Source: Clostridia bacterium (lineage in GTDB: Bacteria > Bacillota > Clostridia > Oscillospirales > CAG-272). From it: a stretch of 7,315 nucleotides of DNA. The translations under genes and the position numbers were made by a program. Each line of letters begins with the position of its first letter. The stretch's first letter is position 1. The DNA is taken from the NCBI GenBank assembly GCA_017452335.1, contig JAFTMP010000012.1, positions 1-7,315 of the forward strand, written 5' to 3'. A model generated the notes under the pieces. That model had not been told where the DNA came from. It did not search any database and worked only from the letters and a program-made list of their open reading frames with translations. Shown piece by piece: positions 1-4,675 of this stretch.

Positions 1-129
1 AAGTTTCTTTGCAATGTTGTGTGCTTGCTTAATACCTAATTCAGTTAGATCCCAATCCCACCAGGAGCCAATCATTCGGTTGACATGTTGCTCTGATTGT
101 GGATGTTGTATAGCAATTATTCTTTTCAT
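1..129 (-). CDS. Histidine phosphatase family protein, N-terminal part (C-terminus outside window)
   Basis: The visible 43 residues start MKRIIAIQHPQSEQ and continue with GSWWDWDLTELGIKQA. This is the N-terminal catalytic motif of the phosphoglycerate mutase-like histidine phosphatase superfamily (phosphohistidine at H9), followed by its W-x-D-x-x-LT-x-x-G-x-x-QA block. The usual RHG is QHP here: the catalytic His is kept, but the neighbouring Arg and Gly are replaced. From memory, a clostridial subfamily with QH in place of RH exists, so this is probably not a disabling mutation. Substrate unknown. The start codon lies 10 bases after the stop of the upstream four-helix gene, so the two are probably co-transcribed. 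I see no good Shine-Dalgarno for it, so translation may be coupled to the upstream gene or weak. The gene continues beyond the left edge. Confidence 0.85.
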   Translation of the reverse strand, partial: MKRIIAIQHPQSEQHVNRMIGSWWDWDLTELGIKQAHNIAKKL

Positions 130-139
130 ATTGCTTTTA

Positions 140-496
140 CTAAGGATTTGTTGATTTTGCCGTATTGATAGATGCAATCAATATTCTTTTTATCTCCAAA
201 CAATCATTCAAAAGCGACTTGCCCATATCTTCGGTTATGTACTCGGACATCGTAAGGAGTTTGAGCCAGTACTCTGTTTCGGCGGTTTCCTTTAACGCTA
301 TGTGCATCTTTGATACGAAATCCGCTTTGCTTTGACCGTAATTAGCTTCATTGATATTCGCACCAATGCTTGTTCCACTACGGACAATCTGCTTTGAAAT
401 AATCGTTTCTTTTTTAGTTTTAATAAGATATTGGTGGAGTTTTATAATGCGGGATGCAAATGCAATGGATTTATCAATCAATAAATTTTCTTTCAT
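140..496 (-). CDS. Four-helix bundle protein (23S rRNA intervening-sequence protein family)
   Basis: A protein of 118 residues, almost wholly helical. The block IVRSGTSIGANINEA is the signature of the four-helix bundle family first known from proteins encoded in 23S rRNA intervening sequences (S23/IVP, TIGR02436), and KMHIALKETAETEYWL is the matching second half. Standalone chromosomal copies are common. Their function is not settled; a related fold, Avd, serves diversity-generating retroelements, but no reverse transcriptase or template repeat is visible here. I chose the ATG at 496 because AGGAGG (505-510) then has 8-base spacing. The in-frame ATG at 502, two codons upstream, would leave only 2 bases. 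It has a promoter at 521-549 and is followed after 10 bases by the histidine phosphatase gene. Length is normal for the family. Confidence 0.9.
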   Translation of the reverse strand: MKENLLIDKSIAFASRIIKLHQYLIKTKKETIISKQIVRSGTSIGANINEANYGQSKADFVSKMHIALKETAETEYWLKLLTMSEYITEDMGKSLLNDCLEIKRILIASINTAKSTNP

Positions 497-520
497 CGCC
501 ATAACCTCCTTTTCGTGATC

Positions 521-549
521 AGTATATCATAGATGAACGAATTTTGCAA
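521..549 (-). promoter_or_regulatory. Sigma-A promoter of the four-helix/histidine phosphatase operon
   Basis: On the minus strand there is a TTGCAA -35 box (544-549) and a TATACT -10 box (521-526) with a 17-base spacer. The predicted start near 514 gives a leader of only about 18 bases before the ATG at 496, just enough to contain the AGGAGG. The terminator at 563-589 lies directly upstream and insulates it from the tRNA transcript. Confidence 0.75.
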
Positions 550-550
550 T

Positions 551-589
551 ATAAAACAAAAATGCTTTTCGACCGACGGGCGAAAAGCA
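551..589 (-). terminator. Intrinsic terminator facing left
   Basis: TGCTTTTCG (563-571) pairs with CGAAAAGCA (581-589), a perfect 9-bp stem with a 9-base loop. On the minus strand it is followed by ATTTTTGTTTTAT. The plus-strand side has no T-run, so it works leftward. It is the second terminator downstream of tRNA-Trp, after the one at 704-743, and stops readthrough into the four-helix operon. Confidence 0.75.
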
Positions 590-593
590 ACCT

Positions 594-701
594 CAATTAT
601 TCATTATTCATTAGCGAAGCGACTTCATTATTCATTCTTCATTAAAAATCCGCGTGTGCGGCAAATGAATAATGAATGATGAATAATGAAAAATGAATAA
701 T
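594..701. repeat. AT-rich imperfect palindromic intergenic repeat (MITE-like)
   Basis: The left part (594-643) is built from TTATTCATT/TTCTTCATT units interrupted by AGCGAAGCGACTTC (613-626). The right part (662-701) is built from AATGAATAATGA units in the opposite sense. Positions 624-643 and 664-690 can pair imperfectly, and CCGC gtgt GCGG (650-661) forms a GC-rich tip. AAAAATCCGC at 644-653 recurs directly at 708-717 and inverted within 729-739, linking the repeat to the adjacent tRNA terminator. I recall similar ATTCATT-type repeats with the GCGAAGCGACTTC block between genes of gut Clostridia; this is memory, not a search. It encodes nothing credible. Confidence 0.65.
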
Positions 702-703
702 AC

Positions 704-743
704 AAAGAAAAATCCGCATTCTTACGAACGCGGATTTTTCTTT
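704..743 (-). terminator. Intrinsic terminator of tRNA-Trp
   Basis: AAAGAAAAATCCGC (704-717) and GCGGATTTTTCTTT (730-743) form a perfect 14-bp stem. The 12-base loop can add a further TTC/GAA stem. On the minus strand the stem starts directly at the tRNA 3' end and finishes in TTTTTCTTTG, so transcription stops right after the tRNA. The near-symmetric A/T flanks mean it might also work in the other direction. Confidence 0.85.
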
Positions 744-818
744 GGCAGGGGAGCAAAGACTCGAACTCTGGACACGCGGTTTTGGAGACCGCTGCTCTAC
801 CAACTGAGCTACACCCCT
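743..818 (-). tRNA. tRNA-Trp (anticodon CCA)
   Basis: The minus strand folds as a full cloverleaf of 76 nt. Acceptor AGGGGTG pairs with CTCCCCT; D-arm GCTC/GAGC has loop AGTTGGTA; anticodon stem GCGGT/ACCGC carries loop CTCCAAA, which gives anticodon CCA and so tryptophan. The T-arm is CAGAG/CTTTG around TTCGAGT, the discriminator base is G, and CCA is encoded in the DNA. The acceptor stem has one U6-U67 mismatch. The T-stem has a G-U pair. It has its own promoter (857-885), a short leader with a hairpin and an abutting terminator, so it is a monocistronic tRNA gene. Confidence 0.97.
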
Positions 819-831
819 GTATCCTATAGCT

Positions 832-847
832 CTCGGGTTTTCCCGAG
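832..847 (-). other. Hairpin in the tRNA-Trp 5' leader
   Basis: CTCGGG and CCCGAG are separated by four bases and form a 6-bp stem with an AAAA loop in the transcript. AGC/GCT can extend it beyond one mismatch. It lies between the predicted transcription start (about 850) and the mature tRNA 5' end at 818. It is therefore a cap-like structure at the very 5' end of the precursor, removed by RNase P. A role in precursor stability is inference. Confidence 0.55.
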
Positions 848-856
848 CGCTCAAAC

Positions 857-885
857 AGTATAGCATATTTGCAGAGAAAATGCAA
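857..885 (-). promoter_or_regulatory. Promoter of tRNA-Trp
   Basis: Minus strand: TTGCAT (880-885), a 17-base spacer and TATACT (857-862), with TGC directly before the -10 box as in extended -10 promoters. The predicted start is near 850, about 30 bases upstream of the mature tRNA. It is divergent from the promoter at 963-991. Confidence 0.75.
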
Positions 886-926
886 GCCTTTTTTGAAAAA
901 AAGTTGTGATTTTTTGTATTTTTCAA

Positions 927-945
927 AATTGCTTCCATTGCAATT
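927..945. promoter_or_regulatory. Inverted repeat upstream of the kinase promoter, possible operator
   Basis: AATTGC (927-932) and GCAATT (940-945) are separated by 7 bases, in a very AT-rich stretch between two divergent promoters and 17 bases upstream of the rightward -35 box. It could be a protein-binding site, but the sequence is short and no regulator gene is next to it. Confidence 0.25.
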
Positions 946-962
946 CACAAAAAAGATTTTTC

Positions 963-991
963 TTGACAGGGAAGGAGAAAAATGGTATAAT
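963..991 (+). promoter_or_regulatory. Consensus sigma-A promoter of the cytidylate kinase-like gene
   Basis: TTGACA (963-968), 17-base spacer, TATAAT (986-991): both boxes match the consensus perfectly. The predicted start is near 998, giving a leader of about 48 bases with AAGGAGG at 1031-1037. This predicts strong, probably constitutive expression. Confidence 0.9.
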
Positions 992-1045
992 TATCTTGTA
1001 AGAGATATTGTTTAAGACAGTATTTGCACGAAGGAGGAGAGAAAC

Positions 1046-1660
1046 ATGAGCAAGATCATCACCATCAACCGACAGTTCGGCAGTGGCGGCAGGGAGCTTG
1101 GAAAGCGCTTGGCGGCAGAGCTGGGCATCGCCTATTACGACAATGAGATCATCACTCAGATCGCAGGCCGCAGTGGCTTGGCAGAGGAGTATGTGAACAG
1201 CATTGTGGAAAGAAAGCCCATTGTTTACTATCCCATCACCATTGGCAGAACCTTTTTAGCGCATACCCCACAGCCCTTGGATTTTAACACCCAGATCTAT
1301 ACTGAACAGCACAACATCATCAAGGAGCTTGCCGCGAAAAGTGACTGCGTGATTATCGGACGCTGTGCCGACTATATTTTGAGAGACTTAAAGCCCTTCC
1401 GCATTTTTGTGTATGCGGATATGCCCTCCAGAATGGAGCGTTGCCGTGCGAAGGCACCCTCGGATGAAAAGGCGCTCACCGATAAGCAGCTTGCCCGCTA
1501 TATTGACGATATTGACAATGAACGATCCGATTATTATAAGTTCTTCACGGGGCAAAAGTGGCTGGATGCCGAGCATTATGATCTGATGATCAATACCTCC
1601 GGCATGTCCATCAAGGAGTTCGCCCCCGCACTTGCCAATATGATCCGCATTAAAAAGTAA
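1046..1660 (+). CDS. Cytidylate kinase-like family protein
   Basis: A 204-residue P-loop protein. The N-terminus MSKIITINRQFGSGGRELGKRLA has the GSGGRE-x-GK nucleotide-binding loop (residues 12-20) typical of the cytidylate kinase-like family (Cytidylate_kin2). It is followed by the family's YYDNEII block (30-36), CVIIGRCADY (101-110), a lid-like basic region around RMERCRAK (129-136) and NERSDYYKFFTGQKW (158-172). Members probably phosphorylate a nucleotide or related small molecule. They are not the main CMP kinase Cmk, so I give no symbol. The start is fixed by AGGAGG (1032-1037) 8 bases before the ATG. It is a single-gene unit with a consensus promoter and a terminator at 1674-1713, and is cytosolic (no signal peptide). 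Length is normal for the family. Confidence 0.9.
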   Translation: MSKIITINRQFGSGGRELGKRLAAELGIAYYDNEIITQIAGRSGLAEEYVNSIVERKPIVYYPITIGRTFLAHTPQPLDFNTQIYTEQHNIIKELAAKSDCVIIGRCADYILRDLKPFRIFVYADMPSRMERCRAKAPSDEKALTDKQLARYIDDIDNERSDYYKFFTGQKWLDAEHYDLMINTSGMSIKEFAPALANMIRIKK

Positions 1661-1673
1661 TTTGAATTCTAAT

Positions 1674-1713
1674 AACAGCACGCAGATACCGTCAGAGGTT
1701 TCTGCGTGCTGTT
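1674..1713. terminator. Bidirectional terminator between convergent genes
   Basis: AACAGCACGCAGA (1674-1686) pairs with TCTGCGTGCTGTT (1701-1713), a perfect 13-bp stem with a 14-base loop. The tail is GTTATATATAC rightward and ATTAGAATTC leftward. Both are U-containing but not strong runs. Its place between the kinase stop (1660) and the end of the leftward secreted-protein gene (1727) suggests it serves both. Confidence 0.75.
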
Positions 1714-1726
1714 GTTATATATACCT

Positions 1727-2257
1727 TTAGTTGTTTTTCTCTTTTTCTTCTTTAAGCAATGTTTTGCCCGAAACTACAGAAGGCGTTCCCTCTGAAAGGT
1801 AGTTTAGCAGGAGCGTAACATCTCTGATGCCCGCAAAACCGTCGCCGCTAATATCCGGATCGGTAAGAATATCAACAGAATTGTGGTCAGAAAGATACGA
1901 CAAAAGATGTGTAACGTCAGAAATAGTGACCTGCGTATCGTGATTCATGGCGTATTTCTTTTCGTATACTTGATACATTGCATAATAAACGGTGTCTTGT
2001 TTGATGGGCTCGGGGTCTCTGTCCCAGCCTATGAAATGAAACAGCCGCTCATCATCGGTCTTGGTGGGTGTGATATCGGGGACGGTGGGAATCTCACCCA
2101 CTTTATAGTACCGATCGCTGAGATAATACTCCCCGGGTGTACCAAAGGACCACATAACGCAATAGGCAACGCCGGTTTGATTGGCAAAGATCGGCATGGT
2201 GCAAAAGCAGAGTATGATGGTAACCGTTGCAAGCAGTAATGCAATTTTTCTTTTCAT
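1727..2257 (-). CDS. Secreted protein with InlB-type repeat and degenerate dockerin-like domain
   Basis: A 176-residue protein with an N-terminal signal peptide: MKRK, a hydrophobic stretch at residues 5-19 and probable cleavage after IFA (25). Residues 36-96, ending FHFIGWDRDPEPIKQDTVYYAMY, resemble a beta-grasp InlB B-repeat (Listeria-Bacteroides repeat), whose hallmark is GW-D followed by a T-YYA-Y strand. Residues 103-156 look like paired dockerin type I calcium loops. The second, DISGDGFAGIRD (135-146), keeps D1, S3, D5, G6 and D12. The first (NHDTQVTISD) lacks the first Asp. It ends in a charged tail KEEKEKNN. No sorting signal or lipobox is convincing. It is probably exported and adhesive or scaffold-related, but binding partners are unknown and the dockerin may no longer bind a cohesin. 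It lies 47 bases downstream of the EEP gene and is probably co-transcribed with it. Confidence 0.75.
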   Translation of the reverse strand: MKRKIALLLATVTIILCFCTMPIFANQTGVAYCVMWSFGTPGEYYLSDRYYKVGEIPTVPDITPTKTDDERLFHFIGWDRDPEPIKQDTVYYAMYQVYEKKYAMNHDTQVTISDVTHLLSYLSDHNSVDILTDPDISGDGFAGIRDVTLLLNYLSEGTPSVVSGKTLLKEEKEKNN

Positions 2258-2291
2258 CCTTGAATCATGCCTTCACAAAGGCATCCTTTCT
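2258..2291 (-). promoter_or_regulatory. Split ribosome site with hairpin before the secreted-protein start
   Basis: On the minus strand GAAAGGA is followed by a perfect 7-bp hairpin (2267-2284, ATGCCTT/AAGGCAT with a 4-base loop), then GATTCAAGG and the ATG at 2257. The good Shine-Dalgarno is too far away in linear sequence. With the hairpin folded out it sits about 9 bases from the start. The closer AAGG touches the ATG and is too near to work. A weak GAAGG 12 bases before the ATG is the alternative. Confidence 0.4.
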
Positions 2292-2304
2292 TGTTTGTTG
2301 GTGA

Positions 2305-3012
2305 TCAAAAACGGATCTGTACCACAATGGGCAAATGGTCGGAAACGACCTCCGTGGGGATGCTTGCACTTTCCATGATCAGATCCTTTGACAGGAGCAC
2401 ATAGTCAATTTTGGTTTTGGGTGCATCGGAAGGAAAGGTTGCCAAATTTGCTTCGGGCAATTCTGCGCTGTCCTTCAGTCTTTCCCGTATGGGAAGCAAC
2501 ACAGGATCCTCGGGGGTCACGTTGAAATCGCCCATGAGCACCACGGGATAGTCAGAGGCATCAATGAGCTGACAAACGGTGTTGACACACTGTTCTTGTT
2601 CTTCAATCTGCAAGCCGAAGTGACTGCCGATCACGGTAACATACCGTCCGTTGACGTCGATCACCGCATGAAAGGCACAGCGGTCCTCAAAGTATCCGGG
2701 ATGGTTGCGGGGAACGGTGGGGACAGGAACAGTTTCGCAGGAGCGGATGGGATATTTTGAAAGCAGTGCATTTCCGTAAGGACCGGCACCTGTAATTTTG
2801 ATAGCGGGTGCGAAATACCACTCATAACCGAGCAGTTCGCCAAGAGTCTTTGCCTGTGCGGTAAAGGAAGGGTGAGGACCCTTTCCGTAGACCTCGTTGA
2901 GGCACACGATATCAGCCCCGGCTTTTTTGATGGCGTTTGCCACCTTTTCAAGCTCAATCTTTCCCGAAATGAAGTTTTTTCCGTGTTGGATATTGAAGGT
3001 CATTACTTTCAT
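2305..3012 (-). CDS. Endonuclease/exonuclease/phosphatase (EEP) family metal-dependent hydrolase
   Basis: A 235-residue protein covering a complete EEP domain, the fold of DNase I, exonuclease III and sphingomyelinases. Catalytic and metal-binding positions are all present: N7 in FNIQHG, E40 in VCLNEVYG, H131 in IGSHFGL, D162 and N164 in MGDFNVTPED, D203 in KIDYVLLS, and the terminal SDH (224-226). It should therefore be an active Mg-dependent phosphodiesterase or phosphatase. The natural substrate (nucleic acid, phospholipid head group or sugar phosphate) cannot be read from the sequence. There is no signal peptide, so it is probably cytosolic. I start it at the ATG at 3012 because AAGGCGG lies 6 bases upstream; the ATG at 3033, seven codons earlier, has no such site. 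It leads a probable two-gene operon with the secreted protein. No clear promoter is seen at 3013-3073. Confidence 0.88.
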   Translation of the reverse strand: MKVMTFNIQHGKNFISGKIELEKVANAIKKAGADIVCLNEVYGKGPHPSFTAQAKTLGELLGYEWYFAPAIKITGAGPYGNALLSKYPIRSCETVPVPTVPRNHPGYFEDRCAFHAVIDVNGRYVTVIGSHFGLQIEEQEQCVNTVCQLIDASDYPVVLMGDFNVTPEDPVLLPIRERLKDSAELPEANLATFPSDAPKTKIDYVLLSKDLIMESASIPTEVVSDHLPIVVQIRF

Positions 3013-3060
3013 GATAAACCGCCTTTCTACCATTTAGAATGATTGAAATGTATCAAAACT

Positions 3061-3109
3061 CGAAAAATCCAAAAAGGGTTGCCGTAAGGCTTTTAATACG
3101 ACAACCCTT
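3061..3109 (-). terminator. Intrinsic terminator of the ROK-like gene
   Basis: On the minus strand AAGGGTTGTCGTA and TACGGCAACCCTT (3097-3109 and 3074-3086) form a 13-bp stem with one U-G pair and a 10-base loop, followed by TTTGGATTTTTC. The one odd position is a C-A mismatch on the plus strand but a U-G pair in leftward RNA, which confirms the direction. Confidence 0.85.
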
Positions 3110-3123
3110 CATAGTACATTAAA

Positions 3124-4503
3124 TCAGCCCAGCTTTACAAGAGAAGCGGCAGCAATACTCTGACCAACTCTTCTTGCCATTTCGTCGGGAAGCTCTACGT
3201 TTACATTCAGTTGAGGATACTCTTCCTTCAAGGTGTTCACGCAGGTCTCAACCAGCAGATCGCCGCCCTTACCGGAGGACACTCTGCCAAGGAGCAACAG
3301 ATGTGCGATATCATAGAAGTGTGCATAAGTACCGATAGCATGAGCCAGGTATGCACCGATGGATTCAAAGATCTGCAGAGCAGCAGCATCGCCTTCGTTT
3401 GCCAACTTCTGTGCAACCTTCAGCTTCTGTGCAGGAGTCAGCTCTTCGTCAAGAGTGATGTTTGCTCTGGGAGCAAGACGAATAACTGCATCCTGAGACA
3501 GATAATCGGAGCCAACGCCCTTATCACCGGACCAGGAGTTTAAAGGTGCATCGGGGTTTACGTCGATGGGTGCGAATGCCAGCTCGTTGAGCATACCGGT
3601 GATGTTGCCGGAAGCGTCAACGTAACCAACTGCCTCGGAGGTACCCATAGCCAGACCCATTACGCGGTTGTCCTTCAGATCCATAGCGCCTGCCAGTGCG
3701 GAAACGTCACCGTCGTTTGCTACTTCGTAGGGAATGGTCTCGCCAACCTGTGCGCAAGCGTTCTTATAGATATCCTTGATCTTTGCTTCGAAATCCTCGG
3801 GAGAAACTGCAAGGAAGAGGGAAGCAAGCATTGTGCGGTTGTTTACGTAAATACCTGCGGAGGAGATACCGATGGCATCAACTCTTTCCATCTTTTCAGC
3901 AGCCTTCTTCATTGCTGCAACGATGTTGGTCAGGTGATAATCGGGATCGGTGTTGACCTTAGGCAGCCAAACGATCTCCTCGGAATAGATTACTTCGCCG
4001 TCTACCACAGCGGAAACCTTCATATCCGATCCGCCTGCATCAAAGCCGATACGGCAACCGTCCACATAGCCGCCTACAGACTTGGGGGAGGATTTGGGCT
4101 CGGGCTTTTCTTCATAAGAAATATTTACGATCTCAAACTCATTTTCGTAAACATCAGACATGGTCTTCACGTCAAAGTTCTGTCTGCCGCCTCTCTTATA
4201 AAGGTCAGCCAGTGCTGCGTAAACCTTTGCGTTACCGCAAACAGCCACCTTGTAGCCGCCTGCTGCCCACAGCATAAACTTCAGAACTCTTTCGGCATAG
4301 TTGCAGTCGTCTGCAAAATATTCTTCCGTACCGTAGATCTTGGTGTCGTAAACGCTCACGTTGCCGTTTTCTCTGTAAACAGCGATGGCGAAGGGCTCGG
4401 TTGCATTCTTTTCGAATGCGTCCATATAAAGACCCATCGGAACGAATTCGGGTTCAAGCACAGGTGCTTTTTTTACACTTACTTCAATGTTGCCGACTTT
4501 CAT
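3124..4503 (-). CDS. ROK-like ASKHA-fold protein (possible sugar kinase) with N-terminal extension
   Basis: A 459-residue protein. The ASKHA kinase core starts near residue 150: IGFDAGGSDMKVSAV (152-166) is the phosphate-1 motif. VANDGDVSALAGA (261-273) matches the ROK block with the catalytic Asp (D264). GLAMGTSEAVGYV (283-295) is a GTG-like phosphate-2 region followed by LNELAFAPID, and LLLGRVSSGKGGD (403-415) is the adenosine segment. The CxCGxxGC zinc motif of classical ROK kinases is missing, as is the ExGH motif, so it may act on an unusual substrate or have lost activity. Residues 1-145 form a separate, unassigned domain ending in a Pro/Lys/Ser linker (EEKPEPKSSPKS). The start has AAAGGA 9 bases upstream. 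It is monocistronic, with a promoter at 4558-4586 and a terminator at 3061-3109. Cytosolic. Confidence 0.75.
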   Translation of the reverse strand: MKVGNIEVSVKKAPVLEPEFVPMGLYMDAFEKNATEPFAIAVYRENGNVSVYDTKIYGTEEYFADDCNYAERVLKFMLWAAGGYKVAVCGNAKVYAALADLYKRGGRQNFDVKTMSDVYENEFEIVNISYEEKPEPKSSPKSVGGYVDGCRIGFDAGGSDMKVSAVVDGEVIYSEEIVWLPKVNTDPDYHLTNIVAAMKKAAEKMERVDAIGISSAGIYVNNRTMLASLFLAVSPEDFEAKIKDIYKNACAQVGETIPYEVANDGDVSALAGAMDLKDNRVMGLAMGTSEAVGYVDASGNITGMLNELAFAPIDVNPDAPLNSWSGDKGVGSDYLSQDAVIRLAPRANITLDEELTPAQKLKVAQKLANEGDAAALQIFESIGAYLAHAIGTYAHFYDIAHLLLLGRVSSGKGGDLLVETCVNTLKEEYPQLNVNVELPDEMARRVGQSIAAASLVKLG

Positions 4504-4557
4504 AATTGTTGATCCTTTCTTGTATCCGTATATTGGACATTATTTTCATACAGATTC

Positions 4558-4586
4558 ATTATACACGATTTTTATGCGTTTTTCAA
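4558..4586 (-). promoter_or_regulatory. Sigma-A promoter of the ROK-like gene
   Basis: Minus strand TTGAAA (4581-4586), 17-base spacer, TATAAT (4558-4563). The predicted start is near 4551, giving a leader of about 48 bases. The leader holds no obvious strong hairpin. Confidence 0.85.
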
Positions 4587-4616
4587 TATCTTTATGAAAA
4601 AAAGAAGAAAAACATT

Positions 4617-4667
4617 TGCAAAAAAATAAGAAAAAAGCAGACGAATTTTCTAAACCCGTCTGCTTTT
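4617..4667 (-). terminator. Intrinsic terminator of the lrp-aminotransferase operon
   Basis: AAAAGCAGACG (4633-4643) pairs with CGTCTGCTTTT (4657-4667), an 11-bp stem with a 13-base loop. On the minus strand it is followed by TTCTTATTTTTTTGC. It starts 8 bases beyond the aminotransferase stop codon. Confidence 0.9.
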
Positions 4668-4675
4668 ATGATGTG

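Noticed and set aside
140..496. Avd accessory protein of a diversity-generating retroelement
   Set aside because: No reverse transcriptase, template repeat or variable repeat is in the window, and the sequence fits the generic standalone IVP family.
594..743. CRISPR array from the repeated ATTCATT units
   Set aside because: Units are short, directly abutting, irregular and inverted between halves. There are no spacers of even length and no cas genes.
628..948. Two overlapping leftward reading frames of about 100 codons across the tRNA-Trp gene
   Set aside because: They span the tRNA, its terminator, its promoter and the AT-rich repeat. The peptide GVAQLVEQRSPKPRVQSS is a familiar artefact of translating tRNA genes.
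1388..1681. Leftward 97-codon frame opposite the kinase-like gene
   Set aside because: It lies within a recognised gene on the other strand and extends into its terminator. No ribosome site supports it.
2200..2257. Lipobox in the secreted protein signal peptide (IILC at residues 14-17)
   Set aside because: The residues before Cys do not fit L-A/S-G/A-C, and a normal cleavage site after IFA at residue 25 fits better.
3013..3073. Possible promoter for the EEP operon
   Set aside because: TTGATA has no acceptable -10 box at 16-18 bases; the nearest TAAATG gives a 14-base spacer. I could not call it, though some promoter or readthrough must exist.
3934..4512. Rightward 192-codon frame opposite the ROK-like gene
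   Set aside because: It is antisense to a clear family protein with matching promoter and terminator; no ribosome site or recognisable domain.
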